Shown: piece by piece, positions 1 through 5,715 of the stretch
Layout: each line of letters begins with the position of its first letter
Numbering within the stretch: the first letter of the stretch is position 1
DNA from: CAVQFO01 sp963711725
GTDB taxonomy: Bacteria; Pseudomonadota; Gammaproteobacteria; Nitrococcales; Aquisalimonadaceae
Assembly: GCA_963711725.1 (NCBI GenBank)
Contig: CAVQFO010000019.1
Location: forward strand, 1-9,688
DNA length: 9,688 nt
Direction: 5' to 3'
Made by a program: the position numbers and the translations under genes
Notes under the pieces: model-generated
Told to the model about the DNA's origin: nothing
Databases searched by the model: none
The model's input: the letters and a program-made list of their open reading frames with translations, nothing else

Positions 1-302
1 TGGACTTCCCGCCGGTGGACGAAGGCGTGTTCGACGCGATCGACGCCCTGGAGGCGGTGGCCGAGGAAACCGGCGCGTCCATTCCCCAGGTCGCCCTCGC
101 CTGGCTCCTGAGACGGGACGCCGTTAGCTCGGTGATCATCGGCGCGAAAAAAATGAACCAGTTGGAAGACAACCTGGGCGCAGTGGATGTGGAGTTGAGC
201 GACGAACAGATGGAGCGATTGTCCGCCGCCAACGGAGACCGCGAAGATGTACCCGGCAATGGATGGTGGAGAGGCAGAACGCCAATCGATAAGAGTGCTT
301 AG
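1..302 (+). CDS. Aldo/keto reductase, C-terminal part (5' end outside window)
   Basis: The reading frame is open from the first bases (first whole codon at 3) to a TAG at 300-302, giving about 99 residues. It matches the C-terminal third of NADPH-dependent aldo/keto reductases. An alpha-helical stretch ends in PQVALAWLL, followed by the cofactor-binding SSVIIGAKKMNQLEDNL segment and the closing ELSDEQMERLSAA helix. In this family the SVIIGA/QLEDNL region contacts the 2'-phosphate and adenine of NADPH. The catalytic Asp-Tyr-Lys-His residues lie upstream of the window. The substrate cannot be told. It is a chromosomal gene unrelated to the mobile element to its right, and its end looks intact although a homopolymer block begins nine bases after the stop codon. 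Confidence 0.88.
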   Translation, partial: DFPPVDEGVFDAIDALEAVAEETGASIPQVALAWLLRRDAVSSVIIGAKKMNQLEDNLGAVDVELSDEQMERLSAANGDREDVPGNGWWRGRTPIDKSA

Positions 303-310
303 GATGCAGC

Positions 311-382
<72 letters not shown>

Positions 383-480
383 CTTGTGCGCCGCCTTCTT
401 ACCGGGGCGGCCACGCTGCCTCTCACCTTGGGCGCCCAGTCGATTGATTCCACGGGGTCGAACCCCAAGTCTTCTCCAAA

Positions 481-513
481 ACAAACAAAAAACGGGGCGG
501 TTGGGCCCCGTTT
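481..513 (-). terminator. Rho-independent terminator, native tRNA-Ser terminator
   Basis: A perfect 9-bp stem (490-498 with 505-513, AAACGGGGC/GCCCCGTTT) closes a 6-base loop. Read on the minus strand it is followed by a T-rich tail (complement of 481-489). It lies directly beyond the left copy of the tRNA-Ser 3'-end repeat and points the same way as the tRNA. Before the insertion it would have ended the tRNA-Ser transcript; the element now separates the two by about 9 kb. Confidence 0.82.
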
Positions 514-519
514 CCTGTT

Positions 520-535
520 TGTGGCGGAGAGGGTG
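520..535. repeat. attL: left direct repeat of the tRNA-Ser 3' end
   Basis: The sequence TGTGGCGGAGAGGGTG is identical to 9669-9684. It contains the reverse complement of a serine tRNA acceptor stem ending in CCA. Beyond 535 the sequence (TCAGCC) no longer matches tRNA, so this is the short duplicated remnant and the right copy belongs to the functional gene. Confidence 0.85.
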
Positions 536-674
536 TCAGCCTTCGCCGTGTATCACCACGTAGCAAACAATCACATAACCAACTGATTGCGCGTCTGTTC
601 TGTCGCTTCCCTTGTCTCAAACGGTCTCACGGTGTAACGTCCAATGTCAATACTTTGGATGGATGCGTTGATGG

Positions 675-1832
675 ATGCCTAAAAAAGCGAAGGAACTTTC
701 CGCCATAGCCGTGCGTCGATTAGACCGCCCTGGCCTTCATGCCGTGGGCGGTGTGGCCGGGCTGATGCTGCGCGTGAACGACACTGGCACCAAGTATTGG
801 GTGCTGCGCATCCGCATGGCCGGCAAGCGCCATGATGTGGGCTTGGGACCGTTCCCGGAAGTCTCCCTGGCCGATGCCAGGGCGCAAGCGGCGCAGTTCC
901 GGCAGAAAGTCCGGGAGGGCCTGAACCCCCTGGCCGAACGACACGCGGCAAGGGACGCCTTGCGGGCCTCTTACGCCAAGACCCTGACCTTTGACCAGTG
1001 CGCACAACGCTACTTGGCCGGCAAAGCCTCGGAATTCCGAAACCCCAAGCACGCCAGACAATGGCGCACAACGCTGGAAACCTACGCAAGCCCGGTCTTT
1101 GGCGCCCTCGCCGTGGATCGCGTCGAACTGGCCCATGTGCTCCAAGTGCTTGAACCGATCTGGCGAACCAAGACCGAAACGGCCAGCCGGCTGCGCGGGC
1201 GTGTTGAAAAGGTCTTGGACTACGCAACGGTCAGCGGCTACCGATCCGGCGAGAACCCGGCCCGCTGGAAAGGCAACCTTGATGCGATCCTGCCGCAGCC
1301 TGGGAAGCTCAAGCGGGTACAGCACCACCGCGCCCTGCCTTGGGCCGATGCCCCCGCCTTCATGGAGTCCTTGCGCAAGCGCGGCGGCACAGCGGCCCGC
1401 GCCCTGGAATTCGCGATTCTCACCGCCACGCGCTCCGGTGAAGTCCGCGGCGCGACTTGGGATGAAATCGACCTTGAGGCGAAGACCTGGACGATACCCG
1501 CCGAACGGATGAAGGCGAACAAGGAACACGTGGTTCCGCTGACGGATGATGCCGTGTCCCTGCTCAAAGCCTTACCGCGTCACAAGGGCTCGGAATATGT
1601 GTTTACGGCCCCACGGGGCGGGATGCTCAGCGATATGGCCTTGTCGGCGATCATGCGCCGCATGGAGGTGGACGCCACCGCCCACGGGTTCCGCTCCACC
1701 TTCCGCGATTGGGTATCCGAGCGCACCAGCTACGCCCACGAGGTGGCGGAACAGGCGCTGGCCCATGCGATCCCCAACGCCGTTGAACGGGCGTACCGCC
1801 GGGCTCGCTCCTTGAGAAGCGGCGCCGCCTGA
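675..1832 (+). CDS. int: P4-type tyrosine integrase, C-terminal tail frameshifted
   Basis: A site-specific recombinase of 385 aa as read that would insert and excise the element at tRNA-Ser. The N-terminal 90 residues form the arm-binding domain (DUF4102 type; LRVNDTGTKYWVLRI, VGLGPFPEVSLADAR). A core-binding helical domain follows, then the catalytic domain with R253 (ATRSGE), H337 and R340 (HGFR), H364 (LAH) and the nucleophile Y374 (AYRR). The start at 675 is the ATG that begins MPKKAKEL. Just after the nucleophile the family tail is lost. One extra G in the run at 1801-1803 would restore YRRGSLLEKRRRLMADWARY and carry the frame to a TGA at 1907-1909. That stop overlaps the GTG of the next gene, which strongly suggests the original protein had about 411 aa. 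Catalytic residues are all present. Confidence 0.93.
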   Translation: MPKKAKELSAIAVRRLDRPGLHAVGGVAGLMLRVNDTGTKYWVLRIRMAGKRHDVGLGPFPEVSLADARAQAAQFRQKVREGLNPLAERHAARDALRASYAKTLTFDQCAQRYLAGKASEFRNPKHARQWRTTLETYASPVFGALAVDRVELAHVLQVLEPIWRTKTETASRLRGRVEKVLDYATVSGYRSGENPARWKGNLDAILPQPGKLKRVQHHRALPWADAPAFMESLRKRGGTAARALEFAILTATRSGEVRGATWDEIDLEAKTWTIPAERMKANKEHVVPLTDDAVSLLKALPRHKGSEYVFTAPRGGMLSDMALSAIMRRMEVDATAHGFRSTFRDWVSERTSYAHEVAEQALAHAIPNAVERAYRRARSLRSGAA

Positions 1833-1905
1833 TGGCCGATTGGGCGCGGTATCTGCGCGAGGGTGAGCCGGCCGGGGATGTGGTGGCGATTGGGGAGGCT
1901 GGCCG

Positions 1906-2445
1906 GTGAAGTATTTGACATACGTTAACGGTGATCCCGATGAAACGAACCGCCTCAACCTTGCGCGTTACGAGGCGCTTTGGCGTGAAGGGAATGGCGA
2001 GGGGCTTTTTGACGCGCTGGCGTATTGTTTCTCGGTAGGCGCGCCGGTCCCTAAATGGGTGAAGCGCGGCTTTTTGGAGGGGTGGCGCAGATATGGCGAT
2101 GCAGTGCCAAACTCCGGCCGAAAGGCCAATGTTGTGTCTCTCGGTGGCGCTTTCGGTATCGAGCGGGGGCCGGGGAAGCGCCCTAGCGATCAGCGGCGGG
2201 CCATGCTCAAGACATTGGCATGGCAAAAAGTGAAGGACCGGCATCCGAAAGATGCCGGTCTGTTTGAGGCCGTCGCCGAGGAAATGAACCGAGAAGGCGC
2301 CGCCGAGGACGTGGCAACCTTCTATCGAATGTTCTACGGAACTGAGCTTCCCAAAAGCGACTACAAGCCCATAACGGCGAGCGCTGTACGTGATTGGTAT
2401 TACGAGGTTTCTTCGTGCGCCTCGCGTGATTCTCAAGACACCTAA
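1906..2445 (+). CDS. Hypothetical protein coupled to integrase
   Basis: A 179-aa soluble protein that I do not recognise. The start is a GTG at 1906 with a strong ribosome site (GGGGAGG at 1892-1898). It overlaps the restored integrase stop in a GTGA arrangement, which indicates translational coupling in the original operon. The N-terminus (KYLTYVNGDPDETNRLNLAR) is followed by a region rich in W, R and G (PKWVKRGFLEGWRRYGDAV). The C-terminal half is helical and charged (AEEMNREGAAEDVATFYRMF). No membrane segment, signal peptide or cysteine cluster is visible. Its place beside the integrase suggests an accessory role in the left end of the element; this is inference only. Confidence 0.75.
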   Translation: MKYLTYVNGDPDETNRLNLARYEALWREGNGEGLFDALAYCFSVGAPVPKWVKRGFLEGWRRYGDAVPNSGRKANVVSLGGAFGIERGPGKRPSDQRRAMLKTLAWQKVKDRHPKDAGLFEAVAEEMNREGAAEDVATFYRMFYGTELPKSDYKPITASAVRDWYYEVSSCASRDSQDT

Positions 2446-2455
2446 CCACCTGCAT

Positions 2456-2484
2456 TTCCGGTAAACCCGCCATGTTTACCGGAA
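2456..2484. promoter_or_regulatory. 11-bp perfect inverted repeat upstream of the AlpA-like gene
   Basis: TTCCGGTAAAC (2456-2466) and GTTTACCGGAA (2474-2484) are perfect complements around a 7-base centre. No T-run follows on either strand, so an operator is more likely than a terminator. It sits in the 103-bp gap between the integrase operon and the regulator genes, where an autoregulatory site would be expected. Confidence 0.55.
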
Positions 2485-2515
2485 TCCAACCCCCTGGTAG
2501 TTCAATACCGTTCAT

Positions 2516-2538
2516 CTCGTGACCTGAAACAACACGAG
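2516..2538 (+). promoter_or_regulatory. Small hairpin overlapping a ribosome binding site
   Basis: CTCGTG (2516-2521) pairs with CACGAG (2533-2538) across an 11-base loop. The 3' arm runs into the GAGGTGA ribosome site (2536-2542) of the next gene. In mRNA this could partly hide the site. The stem has only 6 bp, so a regulatory effect is a guess. Confidence 0.3.
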
Positions 2539-2548
2539 GTGAACGTTG

Positions 2549-2773
2549 ATGGAATTTCCCTCTCCGATCCAACTTGGACCATCCTCCACGCGCTGGCGCT
2601 TATCCGACCTGGAGGCCTACGAGGCTCAATGTGCGGGTGATCCTTCGCCGCCGCGCCGCTCTTCCGAACACGAGCTCTATCTTGACGTGAAGCAGGTAGC
2701 TGCTCGGTATTCCTCGTCCGCTCCTACCGTATGGCGCTGGGTACGCAACGGCCGCAAACAGGAGGTGGCGTGA
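2549..2773 (+). CDS. AlpA-like small DNA-binding regulator with swapped halves
   Basis: A 74-aa protein starting at the ATG at 2549, seven bases after GAGGTGA. AlpA proteins of P4-like satellites are MerR-like winged helix regulators that switch on integrase or excision genes. Their usual order is a helix-turn-helix followed by an RFPxPxxLGPRxxRW wing and an SDLEAW tail. Here the wing and tail come first (EFPSPIQLGPSSTRWRLSDLEAYEAQ, residues 2-27). The helix-turn-helix comes second (LYLDVKQVAARYSSSAPTVWRWVRNGR, about 43-69), and the protein then ends. It is either a circular permutation or the remnant of two tandem AlpA genes. The family link is clear; whether it folds and works is unknown. 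The TGA overlaps the next ATG (TGATG). Confidence 0.7.
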   Translation: MEFPSPIQLGPSSTRWRLSDLEAYEAQCAGDPSPPRRSSEHELYLDVKQVAARYSSSAPTVWRWVRNGRKQEVA

Positions 2774-3000
2774 TGCCTCTCGACTCAGCACAGGAACGAC
2801 CGGCCGGGCTGCTCACCCTGGACGTGGCCTGCCACCTCTACGGCATTCCACGCCCCCTGTTCGACGAACACACTGCGCGTGGCGATCGCCCCCGCGTTGC
2901 AGGTGATCGCCGGGGAAGTCGTGGTCAACGCCCGCCACTTTGCCGCCTGGGCGGCGCTGACAAAGGCCGAAGCGGCCGGGGGTGCTCATGGTGCGACTAG
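2773..3000 (+). pseudogene. Small putative regulator, frameshifted
   Basis: Starts at the ATG at 2773, overlapping the stop of the AlpA-like gene, with AGGAGGTGG just upstream. The first part (LLTLDVACHLYGIPR) reads like a small helix-turn-helix domain. The continuation (ALQVIAGEVVVNARHFAAWAAL) is in the next frame from about 2862. Removing one C from the run at 2853-2857 joins the two halves. The second frame then runs past the likely end. A second shift at the G5 run (2978-2982) could bring in the TAG at 2998-3000, so the stop is uncertain. This type of protein is common just before the primase in such elements; its exact role is not known to me. Confidence 0.5.
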
Positions 3001-3526
3001 CACAAAGCAGCGCGCCCCCGGGCTTGCAGGCTGGCGGGGGCGCGGAGAGCAACGAGGTAGACGCGCTCGGCAGCATTATAGCACCCGACCGGCCGACGAC
3101 TGCGCCGCGCCTGGAGGCGGTAAAGGAAACCGGGCCCGGCCGCTGGTCCGCTCCGTGCCCCGCCCACGACGACAAACACCCATCCCTGACGATCAAGGAA
3201 ACCGAAGACGGCACCCTATTGGTCAGTGTTGGGCGGGCTGTCAGCGTCGGACATCGTGGGCGGCCGCCGGGCTGGATTGGCCGACCTGTTCCCGGATCGG
3301 AGGGTCAGGTCGCGCACCGCTTCGCCGGGGTGAGCGGTGGGTTCCGCGCGACGTGCTTAAGGCCGTCGCCGATGAGGTGACCATTGCGGTTCTCGCCGCC
3401 GAAGACCTGGCGCGCGGCCGACCCTTGAGCGAGCGGGATCACGCCCGACTGACTCAAGCATACGCCCGGCTCCGGGCCGCTGCGGCGGAGGTGCGACATG
3501 AACAGCGACACCTGCGGAAGAGTTGA
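2988..3526 (+). pseudogene. Zinc-finger primase-like protein, multiply frameshifted
   Basis: The fragments match the N-terminal zinc-binding domain of phage and satellite primases. GPGRWSAPCPAHDDKHPSL (to about 3188) supplies a Cys and a His, and QCWAGC (3224-3241) supplies two more Cys. The frame then moves through SASDIVG (3241-3261) and ADLFPDRR (3280-3303). It ends in the frame of APLRRGERWVPRDVLKAVAD to a TGA at 3524-3526. At least three frame changes are needed between 3222 and 3310. No TOPRIM catalytic domain follows, so the intact protein was probably a stand-alone zinc-finger partner of the helicase downstream. The ATG at 2988 is the likely start. Either the gene is dead or this stretch is poorly sequenced. 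Confidence 0.65.
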
Positions 3527-3572
3527 TCGCGGGGCGGCCTGGCTGGACGAACGGGCCGCCACGTACCGATAG
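3498..3572 (+). CDS. Short leader ORF in frame with the RepA-like gene
   Basis: ATG at 3498, preceded by GGAGG at 3487-3491, opens 24 codons ending ERAATYR before a TAG at 3570-3572. It is in the same frame as the RepA-like helicase, and the 20 codons between the TAG and 3633 stay open. It overlaps the end of the primase gene. It could be the true N-terminus of the helicase cut by a nonsense change, or an independent leader. The helicase's own ATG has no ribosome site, which favours the first reading. Confidence 0.4.
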   Translation: MNSDTCGRVDRGAAWLDERAATYR

Positions 3573-3632
3573 CCAAACCCACCCCTGGAATCTCCCCCGC
3601 TGCGCGCGGTCACGGCTGCCGAACTTCTTGCC

Positions 3633-4505
3633 ATGGAGCTACCCCCACGGCGTAACCTCTTGGCCCCCTGGCTGCCGGCGCAAGGGCTCGCAATGATCTA
3701 CGGCGCCCGCGGTGTCGGCAAGACTCATATCTCGCTTGGCGTCGCTTACGCGGTTGCCAGCGGCGGGGAATTCCTGGGGTGGAAAGCCGAGGAACCGCGC
3801 GGCGTCCTATTCCTAGATGGTGAGATGCCGGCGGCCGTGCTTCAAGAGCGCCTGGCCTACCTGGCCGCGTTCTCGGACAAGGAACCCGCCGCCCCTCTGG
3901 TGCTTCTGACCCCCGACCTGCAAGAGCATGGAATGCCCGATCTGGCATCGGGCGCGGGACAGGAAGCGATTGACGCTCAAGTAACCGACGACATCGGCCT
4001 TATTGTCGTGGACAACCTGTCCACGTTGGTCCGCAGCGGCAAGGAGAACGAGGCCGAGGGATGGCAGCCGGTCCAGACCTGGGCGCTTCGCCATCGCGCG
4101 AAAGGCCGTTCCGTCCTGTTCATCCATCACGCCGGCAAAGGTGGTCAACAGCGCGGCACCAGCCGACGCGAAGACGTGCTCGATACCGTGATTGCTTTGC
4201 GCCGCCCCCCGGACTACTCGCCCGAGGAAGGCGCGGTATTCGAAGCCCACTTCGAGAAGGCCCGCGGCCTGCATGGCGATGATGTGGCGCCGTTTGAAGC
4301 TCGCCTCACGGCGGACCCTCAAGGCTCGCTGGCATGGACCACGCGACCGCTTGAAGACTCCACCCGCGACAGGGTTATTGATCTGCTGAACGATGGGCTG
4401 AGCCAAGCGGATGTGGCCCGCGAGCTCGACGTAAACAAGTCAACGGTTAGCCGCCACGCGCGCAAGGCGAGGGAGCTTGGCCTTCTCCAGGAGGGGCGGC
4501 TATGA
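3633..4505 (+). CDS. RepA-like hexameric helicase / RecA-fold ATPase with C-terminal HTH
   Basis: A 290-aa ATPase of the AAA_25/RepA type, expected to unwind DNA at the element's origin. Walker A is GARGVGKT (residues 24-31). VLFLDGEMP (58-66) is the conserved acidic strand after the first domain segment. IGLIVVDNLSTL, around residue 125, is Walker B. SVLFIHHAGKGGQQRGTSRR, around residue 165, carries the sensor and arginine-rich motif. The last 45 residues form a helix-turn-helix (GLSQADVARELDVNKSTVSR) that could bind origin repeats. The coding frame is unbroken. The ATG at 3633 has no Shine-Dalgarno sequence, and an open in-frame extension reaches back to a TAG at 3570-3572. The stop overlaps the next gene (ATGA). 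Confidence 0.88.
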   Translation: MELPPRRNLLAPWLPAQGLAMIYGARGVGKTHISLGVAYAVASGGEFLGWKAEEPRGVLFLDGEMPAAVLQERLAYLAAFSDKEPAAPLVLLTPDLQEHGMPDLASGAGQEAIDAQVTDDIGLIVVDNLSTLVRSGKENEAEGWQPVQTWALRHRAKGRSVLFIHHAGKGGQQRGTSRREDVLDTVIALRRPPDYSPEEGAVFEAHFEKARGLHGDDVAPFEARLTADPQGSLAWTTRPLEDSTRDRVIDLLNDGLSQADVARELDVNKSTVSRHARKARELGLLQEGRL

Positions 4506-4921
4506 GCGAGCGGAAACGGCAAGAGTTGCACGTTGCGCCCCCTAGGGGATGCAACACGCAACTTTCAGGCGGAACAGTGCAACAAGGTATGCAACGCGAA
4601 GGGCAACAACAATCCCTCAAAGCGTTGGCACAGCGGACTCTTGAGCGCAACGGCAAGCGCAACTCGGATGCAACAACGGCGGAAAAACCGTGCAACAACT
4701 GGCCGCCAGAAGATGCCAATTTGTTGCATGCCCTGGAGCGTAGTTGCGAGGGGTTGCAGGTCACGCCTTCGGAGGTTCGGGCCGCCATGTCCGCCGATGA
4801 TGTGCGGGATTGGAAGGCCGGCAAGATTACCGATGCGAACCTGACCGCCTTTGCCCGCTGGTGGGTAGCGAATCGGTCATGGGCTCGGCGGCATCCGGCG
4901 TTCACGGAGGGTAAGGCGTGA
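4502..4921 (+). CDS. Hypothetical protein carrying the putative iteron origin in its gene
   Basis: A 139-aa protein starting at the ATG at 4502, four bases inside the RepA-like gene end, with AGGAGG upstream. The N-terminal half is low-complexity, rich in Q, N, R and C. That composition follows from the repeated TGCAAC words in the DNA rather than from a recognisable domain. The C-terminal half is more ordered: SEVRAAMSADDVRDWKAG, then LTAFARWWVANRSWARRHP. I do not recognise the family. Its position after the helicase and the embedded repeats suggest a replication accessory protein, or a coding region kept open mainly to hold the origin. It ends in a GTGA overlap with the next gene. Confidence 0.72.
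   Translation: MSERKRQELHVAPPRGCNTQLSGGTVQQGMQREGQQQSLKALAQRTLERNGKRNSDATTAEKPCNNWPPEDANLLHALERSCEGLQVTPSEVRAAMSADDVRDWKAGKITDANLTAFARWWVANRSWARRHPAFTEGKA
4525..4758. repeat. Iteron-like GTTGC/GCAAC cluster, candidate replication origin
   Basis: Fourteen copies of GTTGC or its complement lie in 234 bp. Starts of GTTGC are at 4525, 4532, 4723, 4743 and 4753-4754 region; starts of GCAAC are at 4551, 4558, 4579, 4591, 4603, 4647, 4659, 4670 and 4692. Eight of them are the six-base form GTTGCA/TGCAAC. Fewer than one 5-mer match would be expected by chance in this length. The plus-oriented copies flank a central block of minus-oriented copies. Position just after a RepA-like helicase with its own helix-turn-helix fits replication iterons. 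Origin function is inference. Confidence 0.65.
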
Positions 4922-5256
4922 ATGGTGCCCTGACCCAAGACGCCGCGTTCCTCGTTCTACTGGACCGCCGCGACCAGCGGACACACGCCAACCATTGGCG
5001 GGCACATTGCCTGGAACAGGGGTTGCCTTTCATTCTCGTGCGCCGGATCGGCAGCCGCCGCAGTGAACTGGTCATTGAGCTACCGGAGGGCCACGGGCTC
5101 CCGGCCGGCCTGCTGGATCGTGTGTTTAACCACTGGCGCCAGGACGGCCGACCCGGCGTTGCGGTATCAGCCGGGCCGGGTGATGTCCGGGTACGGCTGC
5201 CCCATGCGGTAGCGATTACCGAGGCGCAAGCCATGGTGGCGGAGGTGTCACGGTGA
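4918..5256 (+). CDS. Hypothetical protein of the replication operon
   Basis: A 112-aa protein with a GTG start at 4918 that overlaps the previous stop (GTGA); GGAGG lies upstream at about 4906-4910. It contains a short beta-rich core (LPFILVRRIGSRRSELVIEL) followed by an amphipathic helix (AGLLDRVFNHWRQDG) and a second beta section (PGDVRVRLPHAVAITEAQ). No catalytic or metal motif is visible, and there is no membrane segment. The tight overlap with both neighbours shows it belongs to the same transcript as the helicase. Function unknown. Confidence 0.72.
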   Translation: MNGALTQDAAFLVLLDRRDQRTHANHWRAHCLEQGLPFILVRRIGSRRSELVIELPEGHGLPAGLLDRVFNHWRQDGRPGVAVSAGPGDVRVRLPHAVAITEAQAMVAEVSR

Positions 5257-5645
5257 GCCTTCGGCGTCTCCACCGGCTGTTGCCCCTCATTGAGCACGGC
5301 GCCCCCGATTTACATACGTGGCTCGCGGAAGGGCTGGACGACTACAGCGCCGGGCTGCCGTTGGAACAGGCGCTCGGCATCAGCGGCCCCAAGGCCATCA
5401 AGGCCCGGAACTCAGCGCTTCGCCGTGCCGCCCGATATCTCGACCCCGACGAACAGCACAGCACCTGGGCGAGAGCCGAACGGGTGGCCCGAGCGCTGCG
5501 CCGCCTTGATCGGTGTGCGACGCGTTACCGCGACGGCGGAAGCCCGCTTCGCCAAACCCTCGTGCGCATCCTTGAGCTTGAGGCCGGCGAAGGTGTGCGC
5601 CCGGTGCGCTCTCAGCGGGCAATCTATGAGCTAATCCGCGACTGA
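5253..5645 (+). CDS. Hypothetical helical protein, last gene of the replication operon
   Basis: A 130-aa, largely alpha-helical, arginine-rich protein with a GTG start at 5253 overlapping the previous stop in GTGA. One segment resembles a helix-turn-helix region (EQALGISGPKAIKARNSALRRAARYL). The C-terminal half has regularly spaced Arg and Leu (ERVARALRRLDRCATRYRD). Proteins of this look sit in similar islands, where I know no assigned function. It ends just before an inverted repeat that separates the replication operon from the capsid gene, so a DNA-binding or late-gene regulatory role is possible but unproven. Confidence 0.7.
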   Translation: MSLRRLHRLLPLIEHGAPDLHTWLAEGLDDYSAGLPLEQALGISGPKAIKARNSALRRAARYLDPDEQHSTWARAERVARALRRLDRCATRYRDGGSPLRQTLVRILELEAGEGVRPVRSQRAIYELIRD

Positions 5646-5670
5646 ACAAAAAGCCCATTCTATTCAGTCG
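5639..5670. promoter_or_regulatory. Inverted repeat between the replication and capsid operons
   Basis: CGACTGAA (5639-5646) and TTCAGTCG (5663-5670) are perfect complements around a 16-base centre. The left arm overlaps the last codons of the preceding gene. There is no T-run, so it looks more like an operator for the capsid gene than a terminator. The 70-bp gap before 5716 is the first non-overlapping junction after 3633, consistent with a separate late promoter here. Confidence 0.45.
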
Positions 5671-5715
5671 GATGCAGATAGATTGAGAGTATCCCCACCA
5701 ACAGGAACCGGACCT

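Noticed and set aside
440..475. GGGTCGAACCCC resembling a tRNA T arm
   Set aside because: When folded as a T arm the stem has a mismatch at the third pair, and no acceptor, anticodon or D arm can be drawn around it.
720..1529. Long minus-strand ORF (269 codons) opposite the integrase
   Set aside because: It lies entirely across the recognised integrase and has the low-complexity look of an antisense shadow in GC-rich DNA.
4525..4758. CRISPR array as an explanation for the GTTGC/GCAAC repeats
   Set aside because: The units are five to six bases, occur in both orientations, have irregular spacing and lie in a coding frame; no cas genes are present.
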